Positions 1 through 6,515 of a DNA stretch of 64,000 nucleotides are shown here, in pieces (position 1 is the stretch's first letter; the number at the start of each line of letters is the position of its first letter). A program made the position numbers and the translations under genes. The stretch spans positions 1 to 64,000 of the forward strand of contig JAZOQP010000040.1 of the NCBI GenBank assembly GCA_045656145.1, in the 5' to 3' direction. The stretch is from SIG565 sp045656145 (lineage in GTDB: Bacteria > Bacillota > Clostridia > Oscillospirales > Acutalibacteraceae). Under the pieces are notes generated by a model that did not search any database, was not told the DNA's origin, and was given only the letters and a program-made list of their open reading frames with translations.

Positions 1-1
1 T

Positions 2-664
2 ACCGAAGCAAAGGTAATTATCGCCGCAGGCTTGCCCCTAACTTGGACAAGCGGACAGAAAAAGGATTTCGCCGCTTACCTTGCTAAGAATAAGGAAGTT
101 GCCTTTACCTATCAAAAGGTAGATTACCACATCACCATTGAAGACGTGCGTATCTATCCGCAGGGGTATGACGGTATTGCGAGTTTTGCTTCTACTATGA
201 ACGGCGTGAATTTAGTTGCAGATATTGGCAACGGCACGATGAATGTACTGTATATGATTAACGGCAGACCGCAGGCCGGTAAGATGTATACCGAAAAGTT
301 TGGCACCTATCAATGCACCCTCGCCGTCAGAGAGATGTTTATGCAGAAAACTCAGCGTGAGATTAACGATGCCATCATTGAAAAAGTCCTCATTACAGGT
401 TCTGCCAACATCACTCCCGCCGATCAAAAGATTATCCGCAGTATCGCAATGGAATATGTGAAAGACATTTTTCGTCGCCTTCGTGAGCACGGTTATGATG
501 AAGGTACAATGGTGCTGTATATCACCGGCGGTGGCGGTTGCCTTGTAAAGAACTTCTACAAGTTCAATGCAGACCGAGTGAGATTTGTGGACGATATTTC
601 TGCCGCCGCAAAAGGATATGAATATATGGCAGAGATTCAGCTTAAGTCGGGTGTGACGGTATGA
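2..664 (+). CDS. ParM/StbA-like actin-family ATPase, 5'-truncated by the window edge
   Basis: C-terminal part of an actin-like plasmid-segregation ATPase, which would form filaments that push DNA copies apart. The frame is open to the first base, and the residues before the first possible start read as the family's conserved IIAAGLPL strand, so the true start is upstream. Visible are a phosphate-binding loop (DIGNGT) near residue 75 of the fragment and a nucleotide-binding GGGG loop (ITGGGG) about 50 residues from the C-terminus. The stop overlaps the next start by 4 bases (ATGA), as expected for a ParM-ParR pair. A plasmid-like partition module on an integrated element suggests an extrachromosomal stage. 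The family call is good; the exact subfamily is not resolved. Confidence 0.75.
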   Translation, partial: TEAKVIIAAGLPLTWTSGQKKDFAAYLAKNKEVAFTYQKVDYHITIEDVRIYPQGYDGIASFASTMNGVNLVADIGNGTMNVLYMINGRPQAGKMYTEKFGTYQCTLAVREMFMQKTQREINDAIIEKVLITGSANITPADQKIIRSIAMEYVKDIFRRLREHGYDEGTMVLYITGGGGCLVKNFYKFNADRVRFVDDISAAAKGYEYMAEIQLKSGVTV

Positions 665-972
665 GTGATTACCGAATCAACGTAAGGTTCCACGATGATA
701 TTCCTGCCGAGCAAAAAGCCGTCGAGCATCTTAAAACTTTAAAGAAGTCCCGTAACAAGTTTATTGTGGATGCCGTTATCGCCTATATAAATAATAAAAC
801 ATCCAACCGTGCATTACTTGAAAATATACGGCAGATATTTCGTGAGGAGGTTCAAGCGGTGGCGGTGGTATCAACCCCGCCCACCGCAGTAACTCTTACA
901 ACCGAACTAACCGAAGAACAAGAGGAAGAAAATAAGCGAAACGTCCTTGTAGATTTAGATATGTTCGGCTGA
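661..972 (+). CDS. ParR-like partition adaptor (putative ribbon-helix-helix protein)
   Basis: A 103-residue protein translationally coupled to the ParM-like gene through a 4-base overlap. The N-terminal half (YRINVRFH, then SRNKFIVDAVIAYI) looks like a ribbon-helix-helix DNA-binding fold, and the C-terminal half is acidic (ELTEEQEEENKR), as in adaptors that bridge centromere DNA and the actin filament. Assignment rests mainly on position after the ParM-like gene, size and the RHH-like pattern. It could instead be a small transcriptional repressor of the operon, a role ParR proteins often also have. Confidence 0.55.
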   Translation: MSDYRINVRFHDDIPAEQKAVEHLKTLKKSRNKFIVDAVIAYINNKTSNRALLENIRQIFREEVQAVAVVSTPPTAVTLTTELTEEQEEENKRNVLVDLDMFG

Positions 973-995
973 GCCAAAACCTTGATATTTGGCTC
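971..995 (+). terminator. Hairpin after the ParM/ParR-like pair
   Basis: An inverted repeat of 8 bases (GAGCCAAA at 971-978 and TTTGGCTC at 988-995) with a 9-base loop starts right at the stop codon of the ParR-like gene. No T-run follows, so it is a weak terminator or an RNA-stabilising hairpin. Confidence 0.4.
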
Positions 996-1062
996 AAATA
1001 AACATTTTCGCCACCTATATTGCGCCAAAATGGCTCAATAGATTATTCCCGTTATATGTGTA

Positions 1063-1200
1063 TACGGTGCAAGTCACGGAGAATGGAAGATATACGCTAA
1101 ATAGCGTGTGTCTTACACCGTAACAAGCAGGACATTTGGGCGCCCAAATATCTGCTCCGCCCCTATGTTTAGGGCGGAAACTTTAGGGGCGAACCCCTAA
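1063..1200. other. Candidate origin of transfer (oriT) with nested inverted repeats
   Basis: The 250-base gap between the partition genes and mobC contains several inverted repeats in series. TACGGTG (1063-1069) pairs with CACCGTA (1116-1122), enclosing ACGCTA/TAGCGT (1094-1107). A perfect 16-base palindrome ATTTGGGCGCCCAAAT lies at 1134-1149. TTAGGGG/CCCCTAA with a CGAA loop lies at 1183-1200. Nested repeats directly before mobC and a relaxase are the usual layout of oriT. The nick site cannot be identified from sequence alone. Confidence 0.45.
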
Positions 1201-1224
1201 TACCCCATTAGAAAGGATGATTGA

Positions 1225-1551
1225 ATGAAAAGACAAGAAACACGCATTTTTGCCCGCATTACTCCAAAGGAAAAGGAACGTATAAACGGCCTTACCAAAC
1301 AATGCGGACTTACAACAAATGAATATCTACGTCAAAGAGCATTAGGATACGAACCTCACACGGTTCCGCCTGATGCTCTTTTCCATTTCTGCGAAAGGCT
1401 GGATGCTCTGATTGAAACTTCATTTTCTACGGAAGTAAATAAGGCGGCGATGATATTACTCAAAGAAATAACAAAAGAAATTATCTTACCGAGAAAGGAG
1501 AATACCCGCCGATGGCAACCACAGGCTTCTGGCCCGTCAAAGGACGATTAA
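1225..1551 (+). CDS. MobC-like relaxosome accessory protein
   Basis: A 108-residue protein with the MobC-type opening (ETRIFARITPKEKERI, then a GLTTNEYLRQRALG helix), a ribbon-helix-helix fold that binds oriT and helps the relaxase open the strands. A good ribosome site (GAAAGGATG) precedes the ATG. Its last 40 bases overlap the relaxase gene in another frame, which is common for mobC-mobA pairs and implies coupled translation. The name follows from the N-terminal motif and the neighbour; no metal or catalytic site is expected. Confidence 0.75.
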   Translation: MKRQETRIFARITPKEKERINGLTKQCGLTTNEYLRQRALGYEPHTVPPDALFHFCERLDALIETSFSTEVNKAAMILLKEITKEIILPRKENTRRWQPQASGPSKDD

Positions 1552-2903
1552 AGGAAGTTATTGACTATGCTAACAATCCCGATAAAACCACCGCTAAGGA
1601 ATACCTTGACGAGGATTTGTATGCGGCGATTCGTTACGCGGAGAATGACGATAAAACCGACCAAACGATGTATGTATCGGGAATCAACTGCTCCAAGCAT
1701 AATGCCTATAACGAAATGATTGCCGTAAAGCGCCGTTTCGGTGAACGAGGCAAGAATATTGCTTATCACGGGTTTCAGAGCTTTGCTCCCGGTGAAGTCA
1801 CTCCTGAAGAAGCACACTGCATAGGGAAAGAAACCGCACGGCGCATGTGGGGAGCTCAATATCAAGTTGTGGTTACTACCCATCTCAACACCGATAAAAT
1901 CCACAACCACTTTGTATTAAACAGCGTTTCCTTTAAGACAGGCAAAAAATTCCGTAATGGTATCGGGGATCGCCTTGAGCTTCGCAAGATTTCTGATGCT
2001 ATCTGTGCTGAACGAAACAAATCGGTTATTCAAGGTCGGAAATTTTACAGCAACAAAAAGGAATATTGGATAAAGAAAAACGGTGGTATGACCCACCGAG
2101 ATATTCTGCGAAAAGACATTGACTCTATCATTAAAAACTCAACGGCTTGGACTCATTTCAAACAGAACTTAAAGGGTTTCGGTTACGAAATTGTAAGAAA
2201 CGAAGATTATCGTCACATCTCAATTATTGCAAAAGGATGGAAACGTCCTGTTCGTCTTGCTTCACTCGGCGCTAACTACACCATAGAGGCTATTGAAAGA
2301 AGAATGGAGCATAATTTCCAAACAGAGAATTATGCAGCTATTTACCGAATTCAGAAAAGTCCTTTGTTACAGTTGGAGCGAGAACTCGAATTTAACATTA
2401 ACCACTCTCACGATACAATCACCATTTTGGTTGACACCGTGTTCTATATTATTCTGCAACTCCTAAAACTCACAAGGGACATAGATGCTTGGGGTGATGG
2501 CGGTCAGGTACACTCTCCATTACTGCGAGAAACCTTAACCTTTGAACGGCAACTTGAAAAGGAATATTTCTTACTCAAAGAAAACAATCTTCGAACCGTT
2601 GGAGATATTACTGCTTACTGTCGTGAAAAGGAAAGCGAAATTGATGCACTAGAAGCTGAAAGGTCTAAAATCCGCAATAGTAACCGCCGCCCAAAGACAA
2701 CCAAAGAACGACAAGAAAAACTGCGATCCGCAAGGGAGATTACAAAGAAGATAAAACCCTTGCGAGAACAACTGAAAATGGCAGACTCTGCATTACAGCG
2801 TTTCCCCAAAGTTTGGAGTTTGCTCAAAACCGAACACGACATTGAAATAGATGCACTTACAAAAACAAAACGAAAGGATTTGAAAGATAATGAAAAGTAC
2901 TAA
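1512..2903 (+). CDS. Relaxase / mobilization endonuclease (VirD2-like, MOBP type)
   Basis: A 463-residue DNA-nicking transesterase that would cut oriT, stay bound to the 5' end and lead the strand into a recipient cell. The histidine motif is clear: VVTTHLNTDKIHNHFVLNSV near residues 120-140, giving the H-x-x-x-x-x-x-H-N-H metal triad. The N-terminal VKGRLKEVIDYANNP stretch resembles the start of Firmicutes relaxases. The C-terminal third is rich in charged helices (residues ~340-460) and probably coiled-coil. Nesting between mobC and parB makes one operon. The element carries no visible type IV secretion genes here, so it may rely on a helper. Confidence 0.85.
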   Translation: MATTGFWPVKGRLKEVIDYANNPDKTTAKEYLDEDLYAAIRYAENDDKTDQTMYVSGINCSKHNAYNEMIAVKRRFGERGKNIAYHGFQSFAPGEVTPEEAHCIGKETARRMWGAQYQVVVTTHLNTDKIHNHFVLNSVSFKTGKKFRNGIGDRLELRKISDAICAERNKSVIQGRKFYSNKKEYWIKKNGGMTHRDILRKDIDSIIKNSTAWTHFKQNLKGFGYEIVRNEDYRHISIIAKGWKRPVRLASLGANYTIEAIERRMEHNFQTENYAAIYRIQKSPLLQLERELEFNINHSHDTITILVDTVFYIILQLLKLTRDIDAWGDGGQVHSPLLRETLTFERQLEKEYFLLKENNLRTVGDITAYCREKESEIDALEAERSKIRNSNRRPKTTKERQEKLRSAREITKKIKPLREQLKMADSALQRFPKVWSLLKTEHDIEIDALTKTKRKDLKDNEKY

Positions 2904-3744
2904 TAAAATTATATCTATTGATAAATTGCGCCCATTTGAAAACCACCCCTACAAGGTTCAGGACAACGAGGAAATGGAATCCCTTGCCGAAAGTATTAAG
3001 GTGCACGGTATTGTTTCTCCCGTTATAGTCCGACCACTCAAAAATACCACAGATGAATATGAGATCATATCCGGTCACAGACGGGTTATGGCAAGCAGAA
3101 AGGCAGGGATTACGGAAGTCCCTGCCTTAGTTGTATCACTTGATCGTGATGCGGCGGCGATTGTACTTGTAGATAGTAATCTCCACAGAGAGCATATTCT
3201 ACCAAGCGAAAAAGCCTTTGCTTACAAAATGAAAGCCGAAGCATTGGAACACAAAGGGTTCCGAAGTGATCTAACCTCGGTGCAAGTTGCACCGAGGTTG
3301 GCTACCGAACAAATTGCAGAGGATGTTGGCACGAGCAAGGATACGATTAAACGTTATATCCGTCTTACAAATCTCATCCCTGGAATTCTGCAATATGTGG
3401 ATGAGGGTCGTATTTCATTCACTCCCGCTGTCGAACTTTCCTATCTCAACGAACAGGAACAGCAAGACCTATTGGAGCAAATAGTGCAAAGTGATTGTAC
3501 TCCGTCACTTTCGCAGGCTTGTCGTTTCAAGAAGATAAGTCAAGCAGAAGGTCTCACTCCTGAAGTAATTGCGGAGATTATGGAGGAAGAAAAAGCAAAT
3601 CAAAAAGAAATGTTTAAGGTGCCGATGGAGAATATTCGCAAGTTTATACCCAAAGGCAACGGACAGCAGACAAAGGAGTTTGTGTTGAAAGCCTGTGAGC
3701 ATTATCACAAATATTTACGTCAGCGCAACCGCGATGAAAGATAA
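2890..3744 (+). CDS. ParB/Spo0J-family partition protein
   Basis: A 284-residue ParB-family protein. The N-terminal domain (residues ~8-95) shows the expected pattern: LAESIKVHGIVSPVIVRP, then EIISGHRRVMASRKAG, the GxRR-type CTP-binding box in GHRR form. A central helix-turn-helix (TEQIAEDVGTSKDTIKRYIRL, about residues 137-157) follows. It overlaps the relaxase by 14 bases. ParB homologues without a ParA partner are common on Firmicutes mobile elements, where their role (partition, replication control or regulation) is unclear. No ParA is seen here, although the actin-like system at 2-972 could provide segregation. Confidence 0.85.
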   Translation: MKSTNKIISIDKLRPFENHPYKVQDNEEMESLAESIKVHGIVSPVIVRPLKNTTDEYEIISGHRRVMASRKAGITEVPALVVSLDRDAAAIVLVDSNLHREHILPSEKAFAYKMKAEALEHKGFRSDLTSVQVAPRLATEQIAEDVGTSKDTIKRYIRLTNLIPGILQYVDEGRISFTPAVELSYLNEQEQQDLLEQIVQSDCTPSLSQACRFKKISQAEGLTPEVIAEIMEEEKANQKEMFKVPMENIRKFIPKGNGQQTKEFVLKACEHYHKYLRQRNRDER

Positions 3745-3753
3745 GGTGAGCCT

Positions 3754-3960
3754 ATGGAGAAATGCGAAATTATTGATTACTCCATGATAGAATTGCCCGA
3801 TGAACTTCTCACGTCCTTTGCTGAGGCTTTTGCACCACAACTACGTAAGTTTTACGAGAGTGATGAAGGCAAAGCATACTTTGAAAAATGGCTCAAAAAC
3901 CATCCCGAATATGACAAAGGCAAAACCGCAGAATCGACAAAGAAAGGAGGTGAAATATAA
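3754..3960 (+). CDS. Small hypothetical element protein
   Basis: A 68-residue acidic-basic protein of unknown function, starting 9 bases after parB and ending 30 bases before the recombinase start. No domain is recognised; the middle (FAEAFAPQLRKFYESDEGKAYF) would form an amphipathic helix. Its 3' end contains the AAAGGAGG sequence at 3943-3950. Its tight packing between two element genes supports real translation. It might be a recombination-directionality or accessory factor by position only; nothing in the sequence proves this. Confidence 0.5.
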   Translation: MEKCEIIDYSMIELPDELLTSFAEAFAPQLRKFYESDEGKAYFEKWLKNHPEYDKGKTAESTKKGGEI

Positions 3961-3990
3961 TTATATATGGATACGAATGGAGGAAATAAA

Positions 3991-5511
3991 ATGAAGGTTG
4001 TAATATATGCTCGATTTTCAAGTCATAGTCAAACCGAGCAGTCCATAGAAGGACAATTAAAGGTTTGTTATCAATACGCCGAGCAAAACAATCTTACCGT
4101 TATTGGTGAATATATTGACCGAGCTTTTAGCGGTAAGACTGATGATCGTCCGGCGTTTCAGAAAATGATAAGTGACAGTGATAAACACACCTTTGAAGGG
4201 GTCCTCGTTTATCAGCTTGACCGATTTGCCCGTGACAGATACGCAAGCGCCATTTATAAAACCAGACTAAAACGAAATGGTGTGCGAGTTATGTCAGCAA
4301 GAGAAAATATCGCCGATGATGCTTCGGGTATTCTTATTGAGGGTGTACTTGAAAGTATGGCGGAATATTACTCAGTTGAGCTTTCCCAAAAGATTAACCG
4401 AGGAATGCAACTTAACGCTGAAAAGTGCCTGTCCAATGGAAGCAATCCCGGTCTTGGGTTTAAGGTCAGTAAAGAAGATAAAACCTTTTATGTTGATGAG
4501 GAAGAAGCTGCTATCGTGCGTGAAATATTTGAGCGTTATGCAAGCGGTGAAACAAAGACTGAAATTATCAACGATATGAAACGGCGAAAAATCAAAACAT
4601 CACTCGGACGAGAATTTAGCCCCAACAGTTTGAGCCGAATGCTCTCTAACAAACGTTATATTGGAACATATTTATATAAAGGAGTTGAAACACCCGGTGG
4701 AATGCCAAGAATCATTGATGATGATTTATTCTACCGAGTACAAAACATTATGAACAAGAATAAATCTGCACCTGCAAGAACTCATGGCGAAGGCGAATAT
4801 CTGTTGACTACCAAACTGTTTTGCGGTCACTGTAAGGAAATGATGATAGGCTATGGTGGTACGAGCAAATCCAAAAAGCAATATCATTATTACATCTGCA
4901 AACAAGCACGCAAGAAAAACTGCGATAAAAAGATTGTAAGCAAAACCTATATTGAAGACCGAGTAATAGCCGAGTGTCTGAAAATACTGACAGACGATAA
5001 GATGAAAATCATTGCTCAAAAGGTTGCTGAAGCGTGTAAAACCGCACCCGATAACCTAACTATTAGATCCTTAAAGAAGTCGATTAAAGAAGCTGAACTT
5101 GCCATAGAAAACTTATGGAACGCTATTGAGCAAGGCGAAGCGGTTGATATGTTAAGCGAACGCTTGAACAAAAGAAAGGCAGAAAAGGAAGCACTCGAAA
5201 ACCAACTCGCTATCGAAGAACACAAGCGTGTCTATTTAAACGAGGCGCAAATTTTAGCCTTCCTTGACTACGTATGTGAAATGCCGTTTGATGACTTTGA
5301 AAAGCGCCGAGCAATCATCAATATATTTGTGCATTCAGTCTATTTGTACGATGACCATTTTACTTTGATTATCAATGCAAGCAAGAAACCAATCAATATC
5401 GAAAACATACCGCTTGACGATATTGAAGCCGCCTTTGAGGGCGAAAACAACCAGATGGAGGGGTGTTCGTCTATGACGACACCCGTTCCACCAAAAAATT
5501 CCTCGAACTAA
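3991..5511 (+). CDS. Large serine recombinase (site-specific integrase)
   Basis: A 506-residue large serine recombinase that would integrate and excise the element. The catalytic domain begins VVIYARFSSHSQTEQSIEGQ, with the nucleophilic serine in the RFSS segment, and the second motif is YQLDRFARD. A recombinase domain (RRKIKTSLGREFSPNSLSRML), a four-cysteine zinc ribbon (CGHC at ~280, then CKQA..KKNC) and a coiled-coil (residues ~360-420) follow. The ATG at 3991 is chosen because GGAGG lies 7 bases upstream; an ATG at 3967 in the same frame has no well-spaced ribosome site. Being the last gene, its att site should lie just downstream or at the other end. Confidence 0.9.
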   Translation: MKVVIYARFSSHSQTEQSIEGQLKVCYQYAEQNNLTVIGEYIDRAFSGKTDDRPAFQKMISDSDKHTFEGVLVYQLDRFARDRYASAIYKTRLKRNGVRVMSARENIADDASGILIEGVLESMAEYYSVELSQKINRGMQLNAEKCLSNGSNPGLGFKVSKEDKTFYVDEEEAAIVREIFERYASGETKTEIINDMKRRKIKTSLGREFSPNSLSRMLSNKRYIGTYLYKGVETPGGMPRIIDDDLFYRVQNIMNKNKSAPARTHGEGEYLLTTKLFCGHCKEMMIGYGGTSKSKKQYHYYICKQARKKNCDKKIVSKTYIEDRVIAECLKILTDDKMKIIAQKVAEACKTAPDNLTIRSLKKSIKEAELAIENLWNAIEQGEAVDMLSERLNKRKAEKEALENQLAIEEHKRVYLNEAQILAFLDYVCEMPFDDFEKRRAIINIFVHSVYLYDDHFTLIINASKKPINIENIPLDDIEAAFEGENNQMEGCSSMTTPVPPKNSSN

Positions 5512-5527
5512 GTTTCGGGGAATTTTT
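5494..5527 (+). terminator. Rho-independent terminator of the recombinase gene
   Basis: A 14-base stem (AAAAATTCCTCGAA at 5494-5507, TTCGGGGAATTTTT at 5514-5527, one G-U pair) with a 6-base loop; the stop codon lies at the loop. It ends in a T-run, so it should terminate transcription leaving the element. Confidence 0.75.
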
Positions 5528-5533
5528 CACTTC

Positions 5534-5602
5534 TTACCTCTTACTTTTTCACTCTTCCCTCAAAAGTTCTCGGAATTTTTTAAAGTAATAAGTAAGAGGT
5601 AA
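5534..5602. repeat. 13-base inverted repeat beyond the recombinase, possible element end
   Basis: TTACCTCTTACTT (5534-5546) is repeated in inverted form as AAGTAAGAGGTAA (5590-5602), separated by 43 bases. It lies outside the last element gene and before the first chromosomal gene, so it may mark the right attachment region or a recombinase-binding site. The other element end is not in the window, so this cannot be confirmed. Confidence 0.4.
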
Positions 5603-5613
5603 TACTGAAAAGG

Positions 5614-5688
5614 TTAGGTATCGGCTTTGCCAAGAAATTCTTGAATATACAGGCGTTCAAACTCATAGGCCAAAAACTCAACAAACAT
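5614..5688 (-). other. Short 24-codon reading frame, possible gene remnant
   Basis: On the minus strand an ATG at 5688 opens a 24-residue frame (MFVEFLAYEFERLYIQ...LGKADT) that stops at 5614. Its composition is protein-like rather than random, with amphipathic and charged residues. In frame, a stop lies about 9 codons upstream of the ATG, so it is not a simple tail of a long open frame. It could be a tiny element gene or the remnant of a chromosomal gene cut by integration. No ribosome site is obvious. Confidence 0.25.
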
Positions 5689-5720
5689 TGATTTTTTGAA
5701 ACCTCTCAACCATTATTTTA

Positions 5721-5748
5721 TTGACATTTTTAAACTTTATAGTAAAAT
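5721..5748 (+). promoter_or_regulatory. Sigma-A-type promoter for the deacetylase-glycosidase genes
   Basis: TTGACA at 5721-5726 and TAAAAT at 5743-5748 with a 16-base spacer, about 30 bases before the start at 5778, which has a GGAGG ribosome site. Confidence 0.65.
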
Positions 5749-5777
5749 AAAATTAAGAAAATTTTGGAGGTTTTTAT

Positions 5778-6503
5778 ATGCGCGAGAAATTACATATTAT
5801 GGCGGTTGGAGCTCATATTTTAGATGCTGAGCTTACCTGCGGCAAAACACTTGCAAAACACGCTATGATGGGCGATAAAATCACTACCGTTGCCATCACT
5901 GCTGGCGAAGGCGGACATCCTGCTGAATTCTCGGTTGAAGAGTTCCGCAAAATTAACATTGAGGGTGCTACCAAGTTTGCAGAAGAACTTGGCGGCAATT
6001 TTATTTGCATGAACTACCCTGATGCAAGTGTTCCTGAAAATGAAGAAATTTATAACGCTATGGCCGATATTATTCGCTCCGAAAAGCCTGATATTATATT
6101 AACCCATTGGGATGGAAGCTACCATGAGGACCATATTTTAGCTCCGAAAATTGTTCGCAAGGCAGTGCGCCGCGCAGCCTTTTCAAGCGGAGACCTCCCG
6201 CCTCACAGCGTTAAGAAGGTTTTATATGCTGAAAATTGGGAAGATATGAAAGATTTTGTTCCCTTCATTTATGTTGATGTTACCGATTCTTTTGCTCTTT
6301 GGCAAAAGGCCATTAAGCATATTTATTTAGCAACCCACGCTAAATATTTCAATTATTTAGGTTATTACGAAACTCTTAGCAAACTTCGCGGCTATCTTGC
6401 AGCCAGAGAAATGAAAGAATGCGTTTATGCCGAATGTTTTTGCTATGGAGAACTCGACCATTTCAGATTAACTGATATGAAGAAAGATGGATTAGTTCTA
6501 TAA
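5778..6503 (+). CDS. PIG-L/LmbE-family deacetylase-like protein with altered active site
   Basis: A 241-residue member of the zinc-dependent PIG-L (LmbE) family, which removes N-acetyl groups from amino-sugar conjugates. The start is VGAHILDAEL; typical members read AHPDDAE. Histidine 13 and aspartate 16, zinc ligands in the family (as in MshB), are kept, but the position of the catalytic-base aspartate (15) is leucine. The later zinc-ligand region (LTHWDGSYHEDH) is intact. It lies 12 bases before the GH-A enzyme and shares its promoter, suggesting joint action on an acetylated sugar. Because of the altered base it may use another mechanism, or bind rather than cleave. Confidence 0.75.
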   Translation: MREKLHIMAVGAHILDAELTCGKTLAKHAMMGDKITTVAITAGEGGHPAEFSVEEFRKINIEGATKFAEELGGNFICMNYPDASVPENEEIYNAMADIIRSEKPDIILTHWDGSYHEDHILAPKIVRKAVRRAAFSSGDLPPHSVKKVLYAENWEDMKDFVPFIYVDVTDSFALWQKAIKHIYLATHAKYFNYLGYYETLSKLRGYLAAREMKECVYAECFCYGELDHFRLTDMKKDGLVL

Positions 6504-6515
6504 AGGAGTTAAACT

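Larger units (their letters stand above)
1..5610. mobile_element. Integrative mobilizable element, right-hand part
   Basis: The first 5.5 kb hold, all on the plus strand, a ParM-like actin ATPase, a ParR-like adaptor, MobC, a relaxase, ParB, a small gene and a large serine recombinase. Plasmid-type partition and mobilization genes next to a site-specific recombinase are typical of integrative elements of gut Firmicutes. The recombinase is the last element gene; a terminator and an inverted repeat follow, and the chromosomal gene order resumes at 5778. The left end lies before the window. The exact right boundary is inferred, since no attachment core or direct repeat can be proven without the other end. 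Confidence 0.75.

Noticed and set aside
212..490. Open frame on the minus strand of the ParM-like gene
   Set aside because: It lies entirely within the conserved actin-like gene, has no ribosome site and no recognisable motif.
1548..1910. 120-codon frame opposite the relaxase gene
   Set aside because: Antisense to the conserved catalytic domain of the relaxase; composition typical of a shadow frame.
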